Shown here: piece after piece, positions 33,059 to 43,733 of the stretch
How positions within the stretch are numbered: position 1 is the first letter of the stretch
Layout: the number at the start of each line of letters is the position of its first letter
NCBI RefSeq assembly: GCF_014805685.1
Contig: NC_060898.1
Location: 9,187,001 to 9,251,000, forward strand
Reading direction: 5' to 3'
Origin: Silurus meridionalis
Taxonomy: Eukaryota; Chordata; Actinopteri; Siluriformes; Siluridae
DNA: 64,000 bases
Program-made: the position numbers and the translations under genes
The notes under the pieces: model-generated
The model's database searches: none
Seen by the model: the letters and a program-made list of their open reading frames with translations, nothing else
What the model was told of the DNA's origin: nothing

Positions 33059-36000
33059 GTAAGTGTCTTTACCTGGTTTACTGACGAGCTTAAAATTATC
33101 TGACTAACCAAAACTTGAAAATCAAGTCGGAGCATAATGTGGCGTTCGTGACAACTGGGAAGTCGGGATTCTTCTATTCGAAATCTAGTTATTTCCTAAC
33201 TTACATCGTTGGTGCTAATTCACTCGGTTGATGTAGAAAAGAAAAAGAACTGGCTACAAAAAAAATGCTTGGTAGTTGCTTCATATATTTTAAAACATGA
33301 TTTGATGAAGGTTATAGTTAACCCTTAAAAAAATCCTAAACAATTTAAAAACATACAATACAATTTTGTCTTTTGTTTGCTTTGTCTGAACAAAATAAAA
33401 CTCTTAAAAAAGTTACCTTTACTTTCACAGTAACAGGATGGAGTAAAAATTGGTACAGTTTATGATAATTGGTTTGTAAACACTCAAAACGATTTGAGCA
33501 ACAACAGGGGGATAATAGCGAGGGGCGTTAAAAACAGGCTAGCCATTATACAGTTAGAAGAAGCCCTTATTTGTTACAAATATATTACAGCACAGAGAAA
33601 TTATTTTCTTCATGAATTCCAGCTCATTAGAAAGTTCAGATTACTGAGTGAAGGTTTTATATGGAGGTATAACAGGGAGGAGTGCCCAGGATCAGTGTAA
33701 GGTCGGGTGTTGCTTCCCAGGCTGCAGCTGGAGTTGTCTTCTTCACAATGCTTTGGTTTGCTTTGCTTTGGATATCTTTTAGTGACACTTTGGATCCTGG
33801 ATGGGGTAAATTGTCTCTCACAGGAGAGTTCTGTCTGTCTTGTTTTTAATACCCTCATGCTGACTTGTAGTGTGCTAGCTACCAAAGATATTTTTTATAG
33901 ATGTTAAACTGCCGATGTAGAGTTTACTATGAATGTTGCTTTTGCCTAAACACTAATCATAGATTGTAAACTCTGGAAATATCTCTCAGGCCACTTAGAC
34001 CTTCATTCTGTGTTCAGTTTAGTTAAATTCAGAACAAATTTAGTTTAATTTAAAATTTTGATTGATGATTTTAGTTATTGCAAAATTTAAAAAGTAATTG
34101 CAAAATATAATGTTCCAGCAACTGGTTTTGTGTGGATTTGGATGTATGGCATTTTCTGGTCAAAAACAAGATTTTATGTGTATGAGATATTATATGATTT
34201 GGTCATGTGCAATAATACAGTCTCTGGACCATGGGATCAAATTAAAATGCTATTTCTTAATTAAACATATTTGTAATAGAGGTATTCATTATGTTAATTG
34301 TAATGTAACATTTTATAGTATATTCACAGTATGTAAAAGCAGAATTTGTTATTCTAAGAAAAATATGCCATGTACTAATAATTCAGCCGCATCACCTTTG
34401 GAGGCATGTTTCTGTAATAGTAAATATGTTGTATTGCTTTATTGTAATACCTGTGTTTTTTTAGGGCATAGTGACCCACAGTGCCAGAGAACTCAGCCAA
34501 GACTGCACAAGTAGGGTTTTGAGATATTTTTTAAAGAATAACTATTTGCTGCTGAGCCTAGCACTTACTATAATGAAAGTCTTGTTACAATTTAGGCATG
34601 ATCATGCCTTCTGGTGTTTCCAGTTTCTTTCTGGATTGTATGGATTCAGACATGGAGGCAGGGGACCTACTACCTTCCATTGAGACTTTGTGCAAAGCTG
34701 ATACTTACGGTAAGTGTTCTTATGTATTGATTACTAATGGTATATTTCCAGTTATATGAATTGTATAGTAACCATATATTTTTATGTTTATTATTAACTA
34801 CAGTTTAAACTTAATAAAATGCAATGCATGTCTGCCTTTCTGTCTGACTCAGATGAGGGAACAGGTTTGGTCAGTGAAGAGGAAATGCTGCACTGCTATA
34901 ACAAGAACTCAACACTTCTCAGTTTTAGTGATGCTGTGAATATTGGCATGCAGCACCCTCCAAACCTCTCCTCAATTCTAGGTATTATATGTAGATTAAA
35001 AGTATATATTAATACAGTGTGGAATTACTTAAATTTACATATATAGATTTCAATGTTTATTGCAGGTTCTCAGATTTTTTTAAAACCATTATGTTTTGCT
35101 CTTACTGTAATGAAATGTCACTAACTGTTATGTTTATTATAACTATTATTTTGTGCAATATTCAGATTTAAAATTGGAAGTGGTCTGTTTTGGGATATTT
35201 TTTAAAACATTTAATTTAAAGCTGTTAACAATAGCTATCTAACATCAGACTGACTTTTTTTGGCTTGTTGCATTCTAGAAGAACCAGAATCTATTCTGAA
35301 TCTGCAGTGATTGACAAAATTGGGTCCTTTAAGAAAATATTTTTTAATAATCCCAGTATAATTGCACACGTCGGATTTATTTATAGTAGGGTTGCGACAA
35401 CTAATCAATAAAATCGATAATAATCTATAATGAAATTCGTTGACAACGAATGCCGTTATCGGTTACTTTGGCTGCTCAAGTTACGGTTTAGCATGATTGT
35501 AAGACAACACAGCCGCCTGAAAATGGTGAAGAGCACAGGGTCAGCCGGCAGCAGGAAAAGAAAACATACTGGTGTCACGGATGAAAGCGAAACATCATCA
35601 CGGTAAGCAGAAACTGTATAATCATCATCATGTGAAAATGGCGTAGTTTTAAATTAAGTGCTATTGTGTAAACAGTTTGTTTGTAACTTCGGGACAGTCG
35701 CACTGGATCTGTTCTGTCGTGACTCAAGAACATCAGGTTGTGCAATCAGCTCGCTCACGACAGAGTGATGGATTCAATTAAAACGGTGCAAACAAAAAGT
35801 AAATCTAAAAGCAGCAAAAAACAGCAGCAGTGAACGATAAAATTTTTCTTTTTTACATTTAAATTTTGTAATTAAGCGGCTCTCCGTTCATTCTTTATTT
35901 ATAGAATTTGTCTACTACAACAGTAACTTATATTTTTAAATGTGATTTTCTGCGGCTTCACTACATTCAACTGCTTGTTTTCAGTGTTTGTGTATATATA

Positions 36001-36437
36001 ATCTATGCATATATTATTTAATTATTATACACAATTAAATTAGTTATACTGTATTCTAGATGCGTATATCTTCACAAGTGAACAAAATGACTATTTTTAA
36101 AGCATGGTTATCAATTTGCCATCTGCAATTATCATTAAAAACAATACAAATGTTGATTTACACAATTTACACCTTGCATACTTAAATGCTTTTTGTTTTA
36201 TTATTTTTTTATTTTAATTTAAACATTTTTTTTTTACAGAAAGAAACAACCCAGGATGAGTGAATTTGTTTAAAGGAGAAATCTTCCATGTAGCCCTCAA
36301 CAAGCAGCCACTATAAGCTTTAAAATTTTAAAATTAAAGACAGTTTAACTCAGTATCTGGCTTTTGTATTTTTTACAGTACAACTTTATACATAAATCCT
36401 ATATAGTTATAATAAGCAAATCAGCTTAAAAAAAAAA

Positions 36438-36519
<82 letters not shown>

Positions 36520-39500
36520 TTTAACCGATTAATCAAAAAAATAATCGTCTGATTAATCAATTTATCAAAATAACCATTAGTTGCAGCCCTATTTATAGCT
36601 TATCCCTACCACATGAAGAATGATGAAAAATGCATCTTCCTTGTCCCTGGCCTGTATGATATTACTTTCAAGCTACTGTCAAGTCTTTTTTTCCCCCAGC
36701 CAATTGTGCAGTTGCTTTTCTATTCTATATTTTCTGTTGAATTCCATGCAGTTTCATATCTTAGTTTGTGTTTGGTTTAGAATACATTACTTGTTTAATT
36801 AGAATAATACACACACTGGCCAATAATATTTTGTTGGATTTTCAATTCAATTAATTTTTATTTGTATAGCGCTTTTAACAACGAACATCAGAATCAGAAT
36901 CAGGTTTGTTGGCCAAATGTGTTGAGACACACACAAGGAATTTGGTTTCAGCTGGAAGTGACTCTCAAAGTACATAAATAAATAAAACTATACATTCATC
37001 TTGGACTATACAAGACAAAACAGACAAGACAAAAACAGACAACACTAGACAATAAAGATAATGTGAGACAATATAGACAGTCTTCTTCTTTCGGCTGCTC
37101 CCATTAGGGGTCGCCACAGCGGATCATCCGTCTCCATACCACCCTGTCCTCTACATCTGCCTCTTTCACACAAACTACCTGCATGTCTTCCCTCACCACA
37201 TCCATAAACCTCCTCCTTGGCCTTCCTCTTTTCCTCCTACCTGGTGGCTCAATCCTCAGCATTTTTCTACCAATATAACTCATGTCCCTCCTCTGCACAT
37301 GTCCAAACCATCTCAATCTCGCCTCCCTCACCTTGTTACCAAAACATCCTACATGGGCTGTCCCTCTAATGAACTCATTTCTAATCTTGTCCATCCTCGT
37401 CACTCCCAACGAAAACCTTAACAACTTTAGTTCTGCTACCTCCAGCTCCGCCTCCTGTCTTTTATTCAATGTCCACTGTCTCTAATCCATACAACATCAC
37501 AGGTCTCACCACAGTCCTATAAACTTTCCCTTTCACTCTTGCAGATACCCTTTTATCACAAATCACTCCTGCTATCACTCTTCTCCACCCACTCCACCCT
37601 GCCTGCACTCTTTTCTTTACTTCTCCATTACCCTGCACCGTTGACCCCAGGTACCTGAACTCCTCCACCTTCTCCACCTCTTCTCCCTGCAACCACACCA
37701 CTCCACTGTCCTCCCTCACGCGTTGGACATTTAGTGTTTTCAATGGTCAATGGTTTTTGTTTGACCAGGCAGTGCATCTTCATATTTGTTTGCATTCCTC
37801 ATGTATAGGAAGATGAGAACTGAGGGTTGCATAAAATGACAGATTTGAGAAAATTTGACCAACATGACTTGCACATTTGACCTTACATCTAACTGAATAT
37901 ATAGATAATAGAGTAGGAATATATATATAGGAAATATAATTGTAATTTTAATAGATAATTTTATTTGGTGTTATCCTAGAGCTGTCACCTGTTATTGATG
38001 GACAACCTGCAAAAGAACCTTTTTTTTTGTCCCCACCTCAAGCTGTGTCACCTCTTAGGTAAGGTATTTTGCATACATATCAGCAAAGCTTATTCACAAA
38101 ATATGGCTAGATCAACACAGATGTAATCTGATTATTTTATGTGATCATAAAATTCAATTTAATCAAATTAATTGAATAACGAATGGTTTGACTACAAACA
38201 AACAACAAGGTAAGTGTTTTTTTTTCGTTGACAGAAACAAATTTATTTATTATATTAATTCATTATATTCAGAATCTAGACCTGACCAACTGTACGGGTA
38301 GGCACTAGGTGTGATGAATGCATTGGTTCTTCTGTTTTTCTTCTTATCCAGATGCACTAATTACTAATCAGCCTCACTGCTTAGTAAATTTCTAAAGCTT
38401 TAGCACAATGTGAAGCGAGCTAAAAGGATTGTTACGCCAACAATCCTTTTAGCTCGCTTCACATTGTGAATATTATGTTCACAAAGTTGTCTGAGGATTA
38501 TAATGAAATGTGTGAATACATATAGTGAATACATATATGTACATATATGTAAATGTTTGTCCCAACTGGAAAATAAAAAATGTCATCAAACTTCAAATAT
38601 ATATACAAAAACTTAATGCCAACACATTTCTCTCTGCCCTTGCTACATAGCTACTTAAAAAAATTAACAAGCTCCTTGTTGTATGACCTAACCTTTAAAT
38701 AAAAATGTGTTTAATTTGTTTGTAGTTCCTCACCTTTGGTTAGGCCATGTGAATATTCAACATCTCTAAAGAATACCTTAGGTTAGATTTATTTTTTCTC
38801 AATAAATTTCTCAATGAAGCAAAATTGCTTATATTGCAGTAAATCCACATTCATTCTTTTACTGCTTGCAGAAAGTAAAAGCAAAACCACAGCAATTGAA
38901 GAATGTACTCCTGTAACTAAGAGAGTTGTGGCAGTTTCTCCTGTTGTAAAAAAAAAGGTAATAAAATGCTTTTTATTTTAATCCTTACTGTTCAAGAAAC
39001 AGGTAGTCCCAGTTGAAGGTCATGCAAATGCATACGCCTTCAGTGGTGTCCCACCTGAATTAATCCACCTCTCAATACTATCATTGTGAAATCATGGCTA
39101 TAGAAACAATTAATATTATACAGAAACACAGTAAAACAGAGTGCTGCATCTCAGGCAGGTATTTCATGTAGCAAGAATGAATGCCATTACTAAAGCAAGA
39201 AACCCAGTGAACACAATTTACCAAATCTCCTTTTACTGCAGCCAGAGCTTTACTGCTCACATACATCATCTCTAGCAGAAGCATCTATATTAACCCGACA
39301 TTGAACCTGGGTTTTCTGTGCATTTTGTGCATTTTTTTCTGGTTTTCCTGGAGAAATGAAATTTTTTGCAGTAATTATATGGGAAAGAAAACTTGTAAAG
39401 TATAAGAAAAAGTAATTGATCCTTTATACTTGAAACAACTGTTTTGGCTGACCTTTCCTTGTGTTGTTCAGCTTTTCTTGAAAATTCCATTTTGTAAAAG

Positions 39501-41244
39501 CCCTTGTAAGTGTATTTTTTTTTTTTTTTGCGACTAAATCAATGGCCGCATATTCTCTGTCAGCCGTTGTGGAATAAAAAAAACAGCTATTAAATCTACA
39601 TTGGAATATTTGAGCTTTTCAGCAGATTCTGTTTGCAAAACTCAACTAGTACGTACCGACAACATAGAGTTTATACTAAACACATAAAACTAAACTAAAC
39701 TCACAGTGCTGGCTTTATGGCAATACGTGATGTGATGGCTATAATCTGATTGGATAAAAAATTCAGTTGGCGCAGCAGTGTACTCCAGAGAAATGCTATG
39801 ATATGAAGACAATAGACTACTGAAAGAAATATAATACATAATCATAAACAAAAAATATATTAAAACGTAAGTCAGTAAATCTGATCTGGCCCAGATGGCA
39901 ACTGTGTAGACCACGTTAAAAACTTCTCGACGGTCCCAAAAATTCTCTATTTAATCCCAATTATTCCAAAATCTTCATGATTTAATATTACATTGTTTCT
40001 CCTATAGCAGCCTCCGTTCTTCTAGCAAGGTTTTTAATTTGATTTTTTAACATGGTTCGTGGATTTGTGCCTTTTAAATCTGCAAGAGCACGTGAGGTTG
40101 GACACTAATGTCTGGCAAGAAGGCATGACGCAGTCGGCATTTTAATTCATCCTAAAGGTAGTTCACTGGGATTAAGTCTAATATTCCATGCAGCCATTTC
40201 AGTTCTTCTACACCTACTTTGATAAAACACATATTGCAGGGACTCTGGAGGTAAACCTCTTTGCATCGATTTTAATGCTGCAGCATACTCTACAAAGAAA
40301 TTCGAGAAAATTGTGTATTTCAACTTTAAGGCAACATATTAAGTATAGGGATTTAAATGAAGTGAGTAAAGTAAAAATTAAACCAAAATAAAAGTAAATT
40401 AAATTCTGGAAAAATCATTACACTAAACATTTTTACCCTTGGCTATAGGGATGTTAAGACAAAAAGATTAAAACTGGAATATCAGTCTTGTTATCTCTGA
40501 TACTGTTATATAGGTTTACATTTATTTTTCTTCCATGCACACGCTTTAGTGCAAGTGACGGAGCAAAAGTGTGTAATAGAGAAAGCATCTTGAGTATTTA
40601 AACAATTTACTACATATTCAGCAAAAGGGTAAAAGCATGTCTTGCTGCACACTCCTTAATTTAAAGGTATTTAAATCAAAATTGTGTGAACAGCATAGGA
40701 TGCACTCCAGCTGTACAACCATATCTAAAATTTTATACACTGCATTTAATGCTCTGGCACCAGTACAAACCTAAAAAAAAAAAAAAGGAATAAGATAATG
40801 GTAACAAATGCTTGTAGCTAAAAAGGTCCAACAGTTAGCATTAGTACCAGTACAAGTTTGTTTTCTCTATCCCACACTTTAATCCAGTTCACAGCAATAC
40901 ATTAAGCAATTACTTATTTTATTTTGATGAGATATGTAGTCTTTTTTAACAAGTGCAATACTTTTACTTAGCCTCTTACAGGAAAACACAAGCCCATAAA
41001 ATGCAGAAAGGTGACCTTCAGTGATGTCATCAGCATGCAGTCCATATCAATGATTAATCCTGGTTCAATGAAGCCCCAAGGAAGAGCCAATAAGGTCAGT
41101 AATAATGACTTGAGAAGAAATGACAAAGAGCCTTCAGAGACAGCCAGATTTTTTGACTTCACTGGTGGATGTGAGAAGGAAGCTTTTTTTCAAAGACTGA
41201 AGCTAAGCTACACATTTCAGTTTCCCGCCAAACCAGTAAATTGA
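33029..41244 (+). CDS. Unidentified multi-exon gene, KVTF-motif protein
   Basis: I do not recognise this protein. Exons proposed from splice sites and phase are: 33029-33058, 33623-33696, 34472-34510, 34624-34709, 34853-34981, 37980-38058, 38876-38957 and 40982-41244. The first six join in one frame with no stop. They read MSVNLSLSVN, LIRKFRLLSEGFIW..., DPQCQRTQPRLH, FFLDCMDSDMEAGDLLPSIE..., EGTGLVSEEEMLHCYNKNST..., LSPVIDGQPAKEPFFLSPPQ. The rest reads KSKTTAIEECTPVTKRVVAV and KHKPIKCRKVTFSDVISMQS, ending SYTFQFPAKPVN and TGA. The product is about 260 residues, polar and without membrane segments. It has several (S/T)P sites and a KVTF motif like PP1-docking RVxF sites. Exon 7 needs the weaker acceptor AAAG, and the phase into exon 8 does not match (0 against 1), so one small exon may be missing or the 3' end may be decayed. 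Confidence 0.6.
33623..33696 (+). CDS. Unidentified gene, candidate exon 2
   Basis: Acceptor gaattccag/CTCATT, donor CAGT/gtaagg. Only phase 0 is open: LIRKFRLLSEGFIWRYNREE plus CPGS, then GT of a split Val codon. Confidence 0.5.
34472..34510 (+). CDS. Unidentified gene, candidate exon 3 (39 bp)
   Basis: Using acceptor gggcatag/TGACCC, the T completes Val and DPQCQRTQPRLH follows, leaving AA for the next exon. Donor CAA/gtaggg. Confidence 0.45.
34624..34709 (+). CDS. Unidentified gene, exon 4
   Basis: Acceptor ggtgtttccag/TTTC, donor TACG/gtaagt. Encodes FFLDCMDSDMEAGDLLPSIE and TLCKADTY. Codon content and splice sites look convincing. Confidence 0.65.
34853..34981 (+). CDS. Unidentified gene, exon 5
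   Basis: Acceptor tctgactcag/ATGAGG, donor CTAG/gtatta. Encodes D, EGTGLVSEEEMLHCYNKNST and LLSFSDAVNIGMQHPPNLSS, then IL; phases match both neighbours. Confidence 0.7.
35387..36590. mobile_element. Non-autonomous hAT element (1,204 bp) with 8-bp target duplication
   Basis: The ends are TAGGGTTGCGACAACTAATC and GATTAATC...TTAGTTGCAGCCCT. The octamer ATTTATAG flanks both sides (35379-35386 and 36591-36598). It contains a (TA)n tract and shares its interior with 20003-20425. It lies in an intron of the unidentified gene. Confidence 0.9.
36441..36514 (+). repeat. Microsatellite (TA)n
   Basis: About 36 TA units inside the hAT element. Confidence 0.97.
36842..36886 (+). mobile_element. End fragment of the tttatttgtatagcgctttt repeat
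   Basis: ttcaattaatttttatttgt and atagcgcttttaacaacgaa match the first 45 bp of the insert at 31031. It stops abruptly at the next repeat. Confidence 0.6.
36890..37080 (-). mobile_element. LINE 3' untranslated scrap
   Basis: cagaatcaggtttgttggcc, aaatgtgttgagacacacac and aaggaatttggtttcagctg resemble the 3' non-coding region of L2/CR1/Rex1-type LINEs in fish. It has no RT coding. Confidence 0.45.
37081..37745 (-). mobile_element. RTE-type LINE, 5'-truncated copy
   Basis: Antisense coding matches 58709-59281: [40 protein letters not shown], then after a frameshift [20 protein letters not shown] and [20 protein letters not shown]. The 3' end carries ggcgacccctaatgggagca and a short GAA tail (tcttcttcttt on plus). 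It lies in an intron of the unidentified gene. Confidence 0.9.
37980..38058 (+). CDS. Unidentified gene, exon 6
   Basis: Acceptor gttatcctag/AGCTG, donor CTTAG/gtaagg. Completes Glu, then LSPVIDGQPAKEPFFLSPPQ and AVSPL, leaving AG. Confidence 0.65.
38404..38468. repeat. Perfect 30-bp snap-back palindrome
   Basis: Left arm 38404-38433 (cacaatgtgaagcgagctaa...) and right arm 38439-38468 (...ttagctcgcttcacattgtg) are exact reverse complements with a 5-nt loop, acgcc. It lies in an intron of the unidentified gene. Confidence 0.97.
38876..38957 (+). CDS. Unidentified gene, candidate exon 7
   Basis: An open frame gives S, KSKTTAIEECTPVTKRVVAV and SPVVKKK up to donor AAG/gtaata. The strong acceptor ttgcag at 38871 would run into TAA after two codons. 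Use of gaaag at 38875 keeps the frame. Confidence 0.5.
38958..40981. other. Intron of unidentified gene, possible missing exon
   Basis: No repeat was recognised apart from A-runs. A small exon with length one more than a multiple of three would repair the phase clash between exons 7 and 8. The only phase-compatible candidate noted, 39002-39044, needs a 44-bp intron and is not credible. Confidence 0.35.
40982..41244 (+). CDS. Unidentified gene, last coding exon
   Basis: Acceptor tagcctcttacag/GAAAAC. The only long open frame reads KHKPIKCRKVTFSDVISMQS, SISMINPGSMKPQGRANKVS, then ETARFFDFTGGCEKEAFFQR and ends FPAKPVN with TGA at 41242-41244. ATTAAA lies 17 bp further on. Confidence 0.65.
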
Positions 41245-41449
41245 TTTATATACCATTAATATTAAAATTTTGATTTTGTTTTTTTCATTGTTTTTCAACT
41301 TCAGTAAACTCTGTTGTCAGCAAAAAAAAAAAAAACCCTTGCAAATAAGATGCTATATTGTTTAGTACTATGACTGGAATTGCAGTATATCTGGAGTAAT
41401 TCTTGAGATAAAGTGTTTTTTGCAAAAGTAAGTTGCAAGTTGCAGTTTC

Positions 41450-41480
<31 letters not shown>

Positions 41481-41609
41481 CTTTAGATTACATTTACAGA
41501 TCTTCCATGGACTAAGGATATGTGAGGTAGCATAATGGTGTTTTTTCTTTTTTGTTCCATGTGCATTGCTTGTCTCACTTAGATCTCAGTTACAACATTA
41601 ATTAATAAA

Positions 41610-43620
41610 CTCAACTGAAGCTTTATCGTCATTCTTCCACCTACACAGTATACAAAAGAATGAAATGCCGTTACTACGGACCAAGGTGACAAAGTAAAAC
41701 AGCAAGGGTAACATTAAACATAAATAAATAAAGAGTAAATTTAGGACATAGCAGAGTTAATGTGTGATTACATATGAGGTACTGTAGATGTGCTAGATAT
41801 GAGGTTGGAATGTAGGTAGTGCAATAACAGTTCAGTAACGTGCGAATGCCCAGTCAAAGTTACCGCGTGCAACTGTGTGCAATGTCTAGTGTGTAATGTC
41901 CAGAATGTACAAGTGTACACAATGTTCAAGTGTGTGCAATATCCAGCATGTAATTTTTAACAGAATGGTGGATGTCTATAGTAAAAAGTCCCTGAGTGCA
42001 GATGTCTGCAGATGTGCTACAGTGTCCAATGAGCATTTTAGTGCACAGTAAAGTGGCTGAATGCGAGTGTGCGTTAATGTCCATGATATATCCAGTAATA
42101 CCCATAGAGCACAGTTAAGGAGGAGGGAGCAAGGTCATGGGTAGCATCAGGGTGTTTCCCAAACCACACAGTGATTCAGCTGGCCAGTATGCTCTCTACA
42201 GTTCCTCTGTAGATATTGGTAAGTATGGGTGGTGGGAGGCTGGCTCTCTTCAAACTTCTCAGGAAGTAAAGATGATCTTGTGCCTTCATCATAGTGGAGT
42301 TGGTGTTGGTAGTCCCGGTGAGGTCATCAGAGATGTGTACACCAAGAAACCTGGTACTACTGACTCTCTTCTACTGACTGAGCCTTTTATGAGCAGGGGA
42401 GGGTGGACACCCGACGCTTTCCTGAAGTCAACCTTTGTTTTGTCTACATTAAGCGATAGGTTGTTGTTGTGACACCAGTTCACCAGGTGTTCCACCTCCT
42501 CTCTGTATGGTGTGTTATTGCTAATGAGGCCCACTACTGTCGTGTCGTCAGCAAACCTGACGATGGGGTTGGATTCTGACTTTTGGATGAGCAATGTGAA
42601 CTGCAGTGGGCTGAGCACACAGCCTTGGGGGGCACCTGTGTTCAATGTCATGGTGCCTGATGTTCTGCTGCAGAGTAGTAGCAGAGTGGAGTGTTACATT
42701 TTACCCACCAGTTGCTGAGGGATGATTGTATTGAATGCTGAGCTGAAGTCAATGAACAGCATTCTGACATATGTGTCCTTTGTGTACAGATGTGAGAGGA
42801 GAGAGTGCAGGGTGTAGGAGATCGTCATCGGTGGAGCAATTAGAACAGTATGCAAATTGGAGTGGGTCCAGTGAGGTGGGCAGAGCAGAGTGAATGTGCC
42901 TCTTGACTAGATGCTCAAAGCACTAAATCATGATGGGAGTCAGTGTTACTGGATGGTAATCATTAAGACACCTCACTGTTGACTTCTTCGGTACCAGAAT
43001 GATACCGATCTTTTTGCAGCTTGCAGGGACCACAGCCTGGCTCAGGGAGATGTTGAAGATGTCTGTGAGGACACCTTCTAGCTGGTCAGCATTGTCCCTG
43101 AGCACTCTTCCTAGTATGTTATCTGGACCTGCAGCTTTCCCTGGGTTGACTCTAGATAGTGTTCTCCTCACGTCAGCTGTGGCCAGGCAGAGCACCTGCT
43201 CCTCAGGGGTGGGTGTGGACATATTCGTGTGATGTTCAGAGTTTCAAACCCTGCGTAGAAGCTGTTTAACATGTCAGGGAGATGAGGGTCACTGTGGTTA
43301 GCATGTGATGTGGTTTTGTAGTCAGTTAGAGCCTGAATGCCCTGCCACATGTGTTTGGCTTATTAATATCCCAAAAGTGATTGTTAATATTCTGTGCATA
43401 CTGGTGTTTTGCTTTCTTGATGGCTTTGGAAAGCTGGTGTTTTGCTTTCTTGATGGCTTTGGAAAGCGGAGCCCTTGCTAATCTTAGAGGTCCTTCTACC
43501 CCCAACTTGAAGGCAGCATCTCTCTGTCTGAGCAAGAGCAACCTCACCAGTCAGCCATGGCTTCTGGTTATCACAGTGATGTGTAAAACAAGTCCAGTAT
43601 GCTGTCTCCTCTTGTGGCAA
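41610..43620 (-). mobile_element. L2/CR1/Rex1-type LINE, 5'-truncated, about 2 kb
   Basis: Antisense coding in order: 43620-43326 the region before RT (ARAPLSKAIKKAKHQ); 43300-43200 [18 protein letters not shown]; 43222-42923 [20 protein letters not shown], then [20 protein letters not shown] and [13 protein letters not shown]; 42651-42289 TLNTGAPQGCVLSPLQFTLL, VRFADDTTVVGLI (F-A-D-D intact) and LSLNVDKTKVDFRK. Several frameshifts make it inactive. The 3' non-coding part runs to about 41610 (caactgaagctttatcgtca). A 33-bp tandem duplication is at 43401-43466. Confidence 0.88.
43401..43466. repeat. 33-bp tandem duplication
   Basis: The unit ctggtgttttgctttcttga/tggctttggaaag occurs twice head to tail inside the LINE, repeating an A-I-K-K-A-K-H-Q coding word. 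Confidence 0.95.
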
Positions 43621-43652
43621 AGTTGATATTTGAGTTGCGATCGATCGATCGA

Positions 43653-43653
<1 letters not shown>

Positions 43654-43732
<79 letters not shown>
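43654..43732 (+). repeat. Microsatellite (CTAT)n, left half
   Basis: About 20 CTAT units ending in ...ctatcta where the Tc1 terminus CAGTGAG begins. Confidence 0.97.

Positions 43733-43733
<1 letters not shown>

Noticed and set aside
33707..33907. Possible extra exon of the unidentified gene
   Set aside because: Does not fit the phase between 33696 and 34472 and reads through a plausible donor.
38404..38468. microRNA precursor interpretation of the perfect hairpins (also 5867 and 13853)
   Set aside because: Arms are perfectly paired and loops very short or sequence unrelated to known miRNAs; no evidence of transcription or processing is visible.
39002..39044. Candidate missing exon (VVPVEGHANAYAFSG) of the unidentified gene
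   Set aside because: Phase would fit, but the preceding intron would be only 44 bp and the donor gtgtcc is weak.
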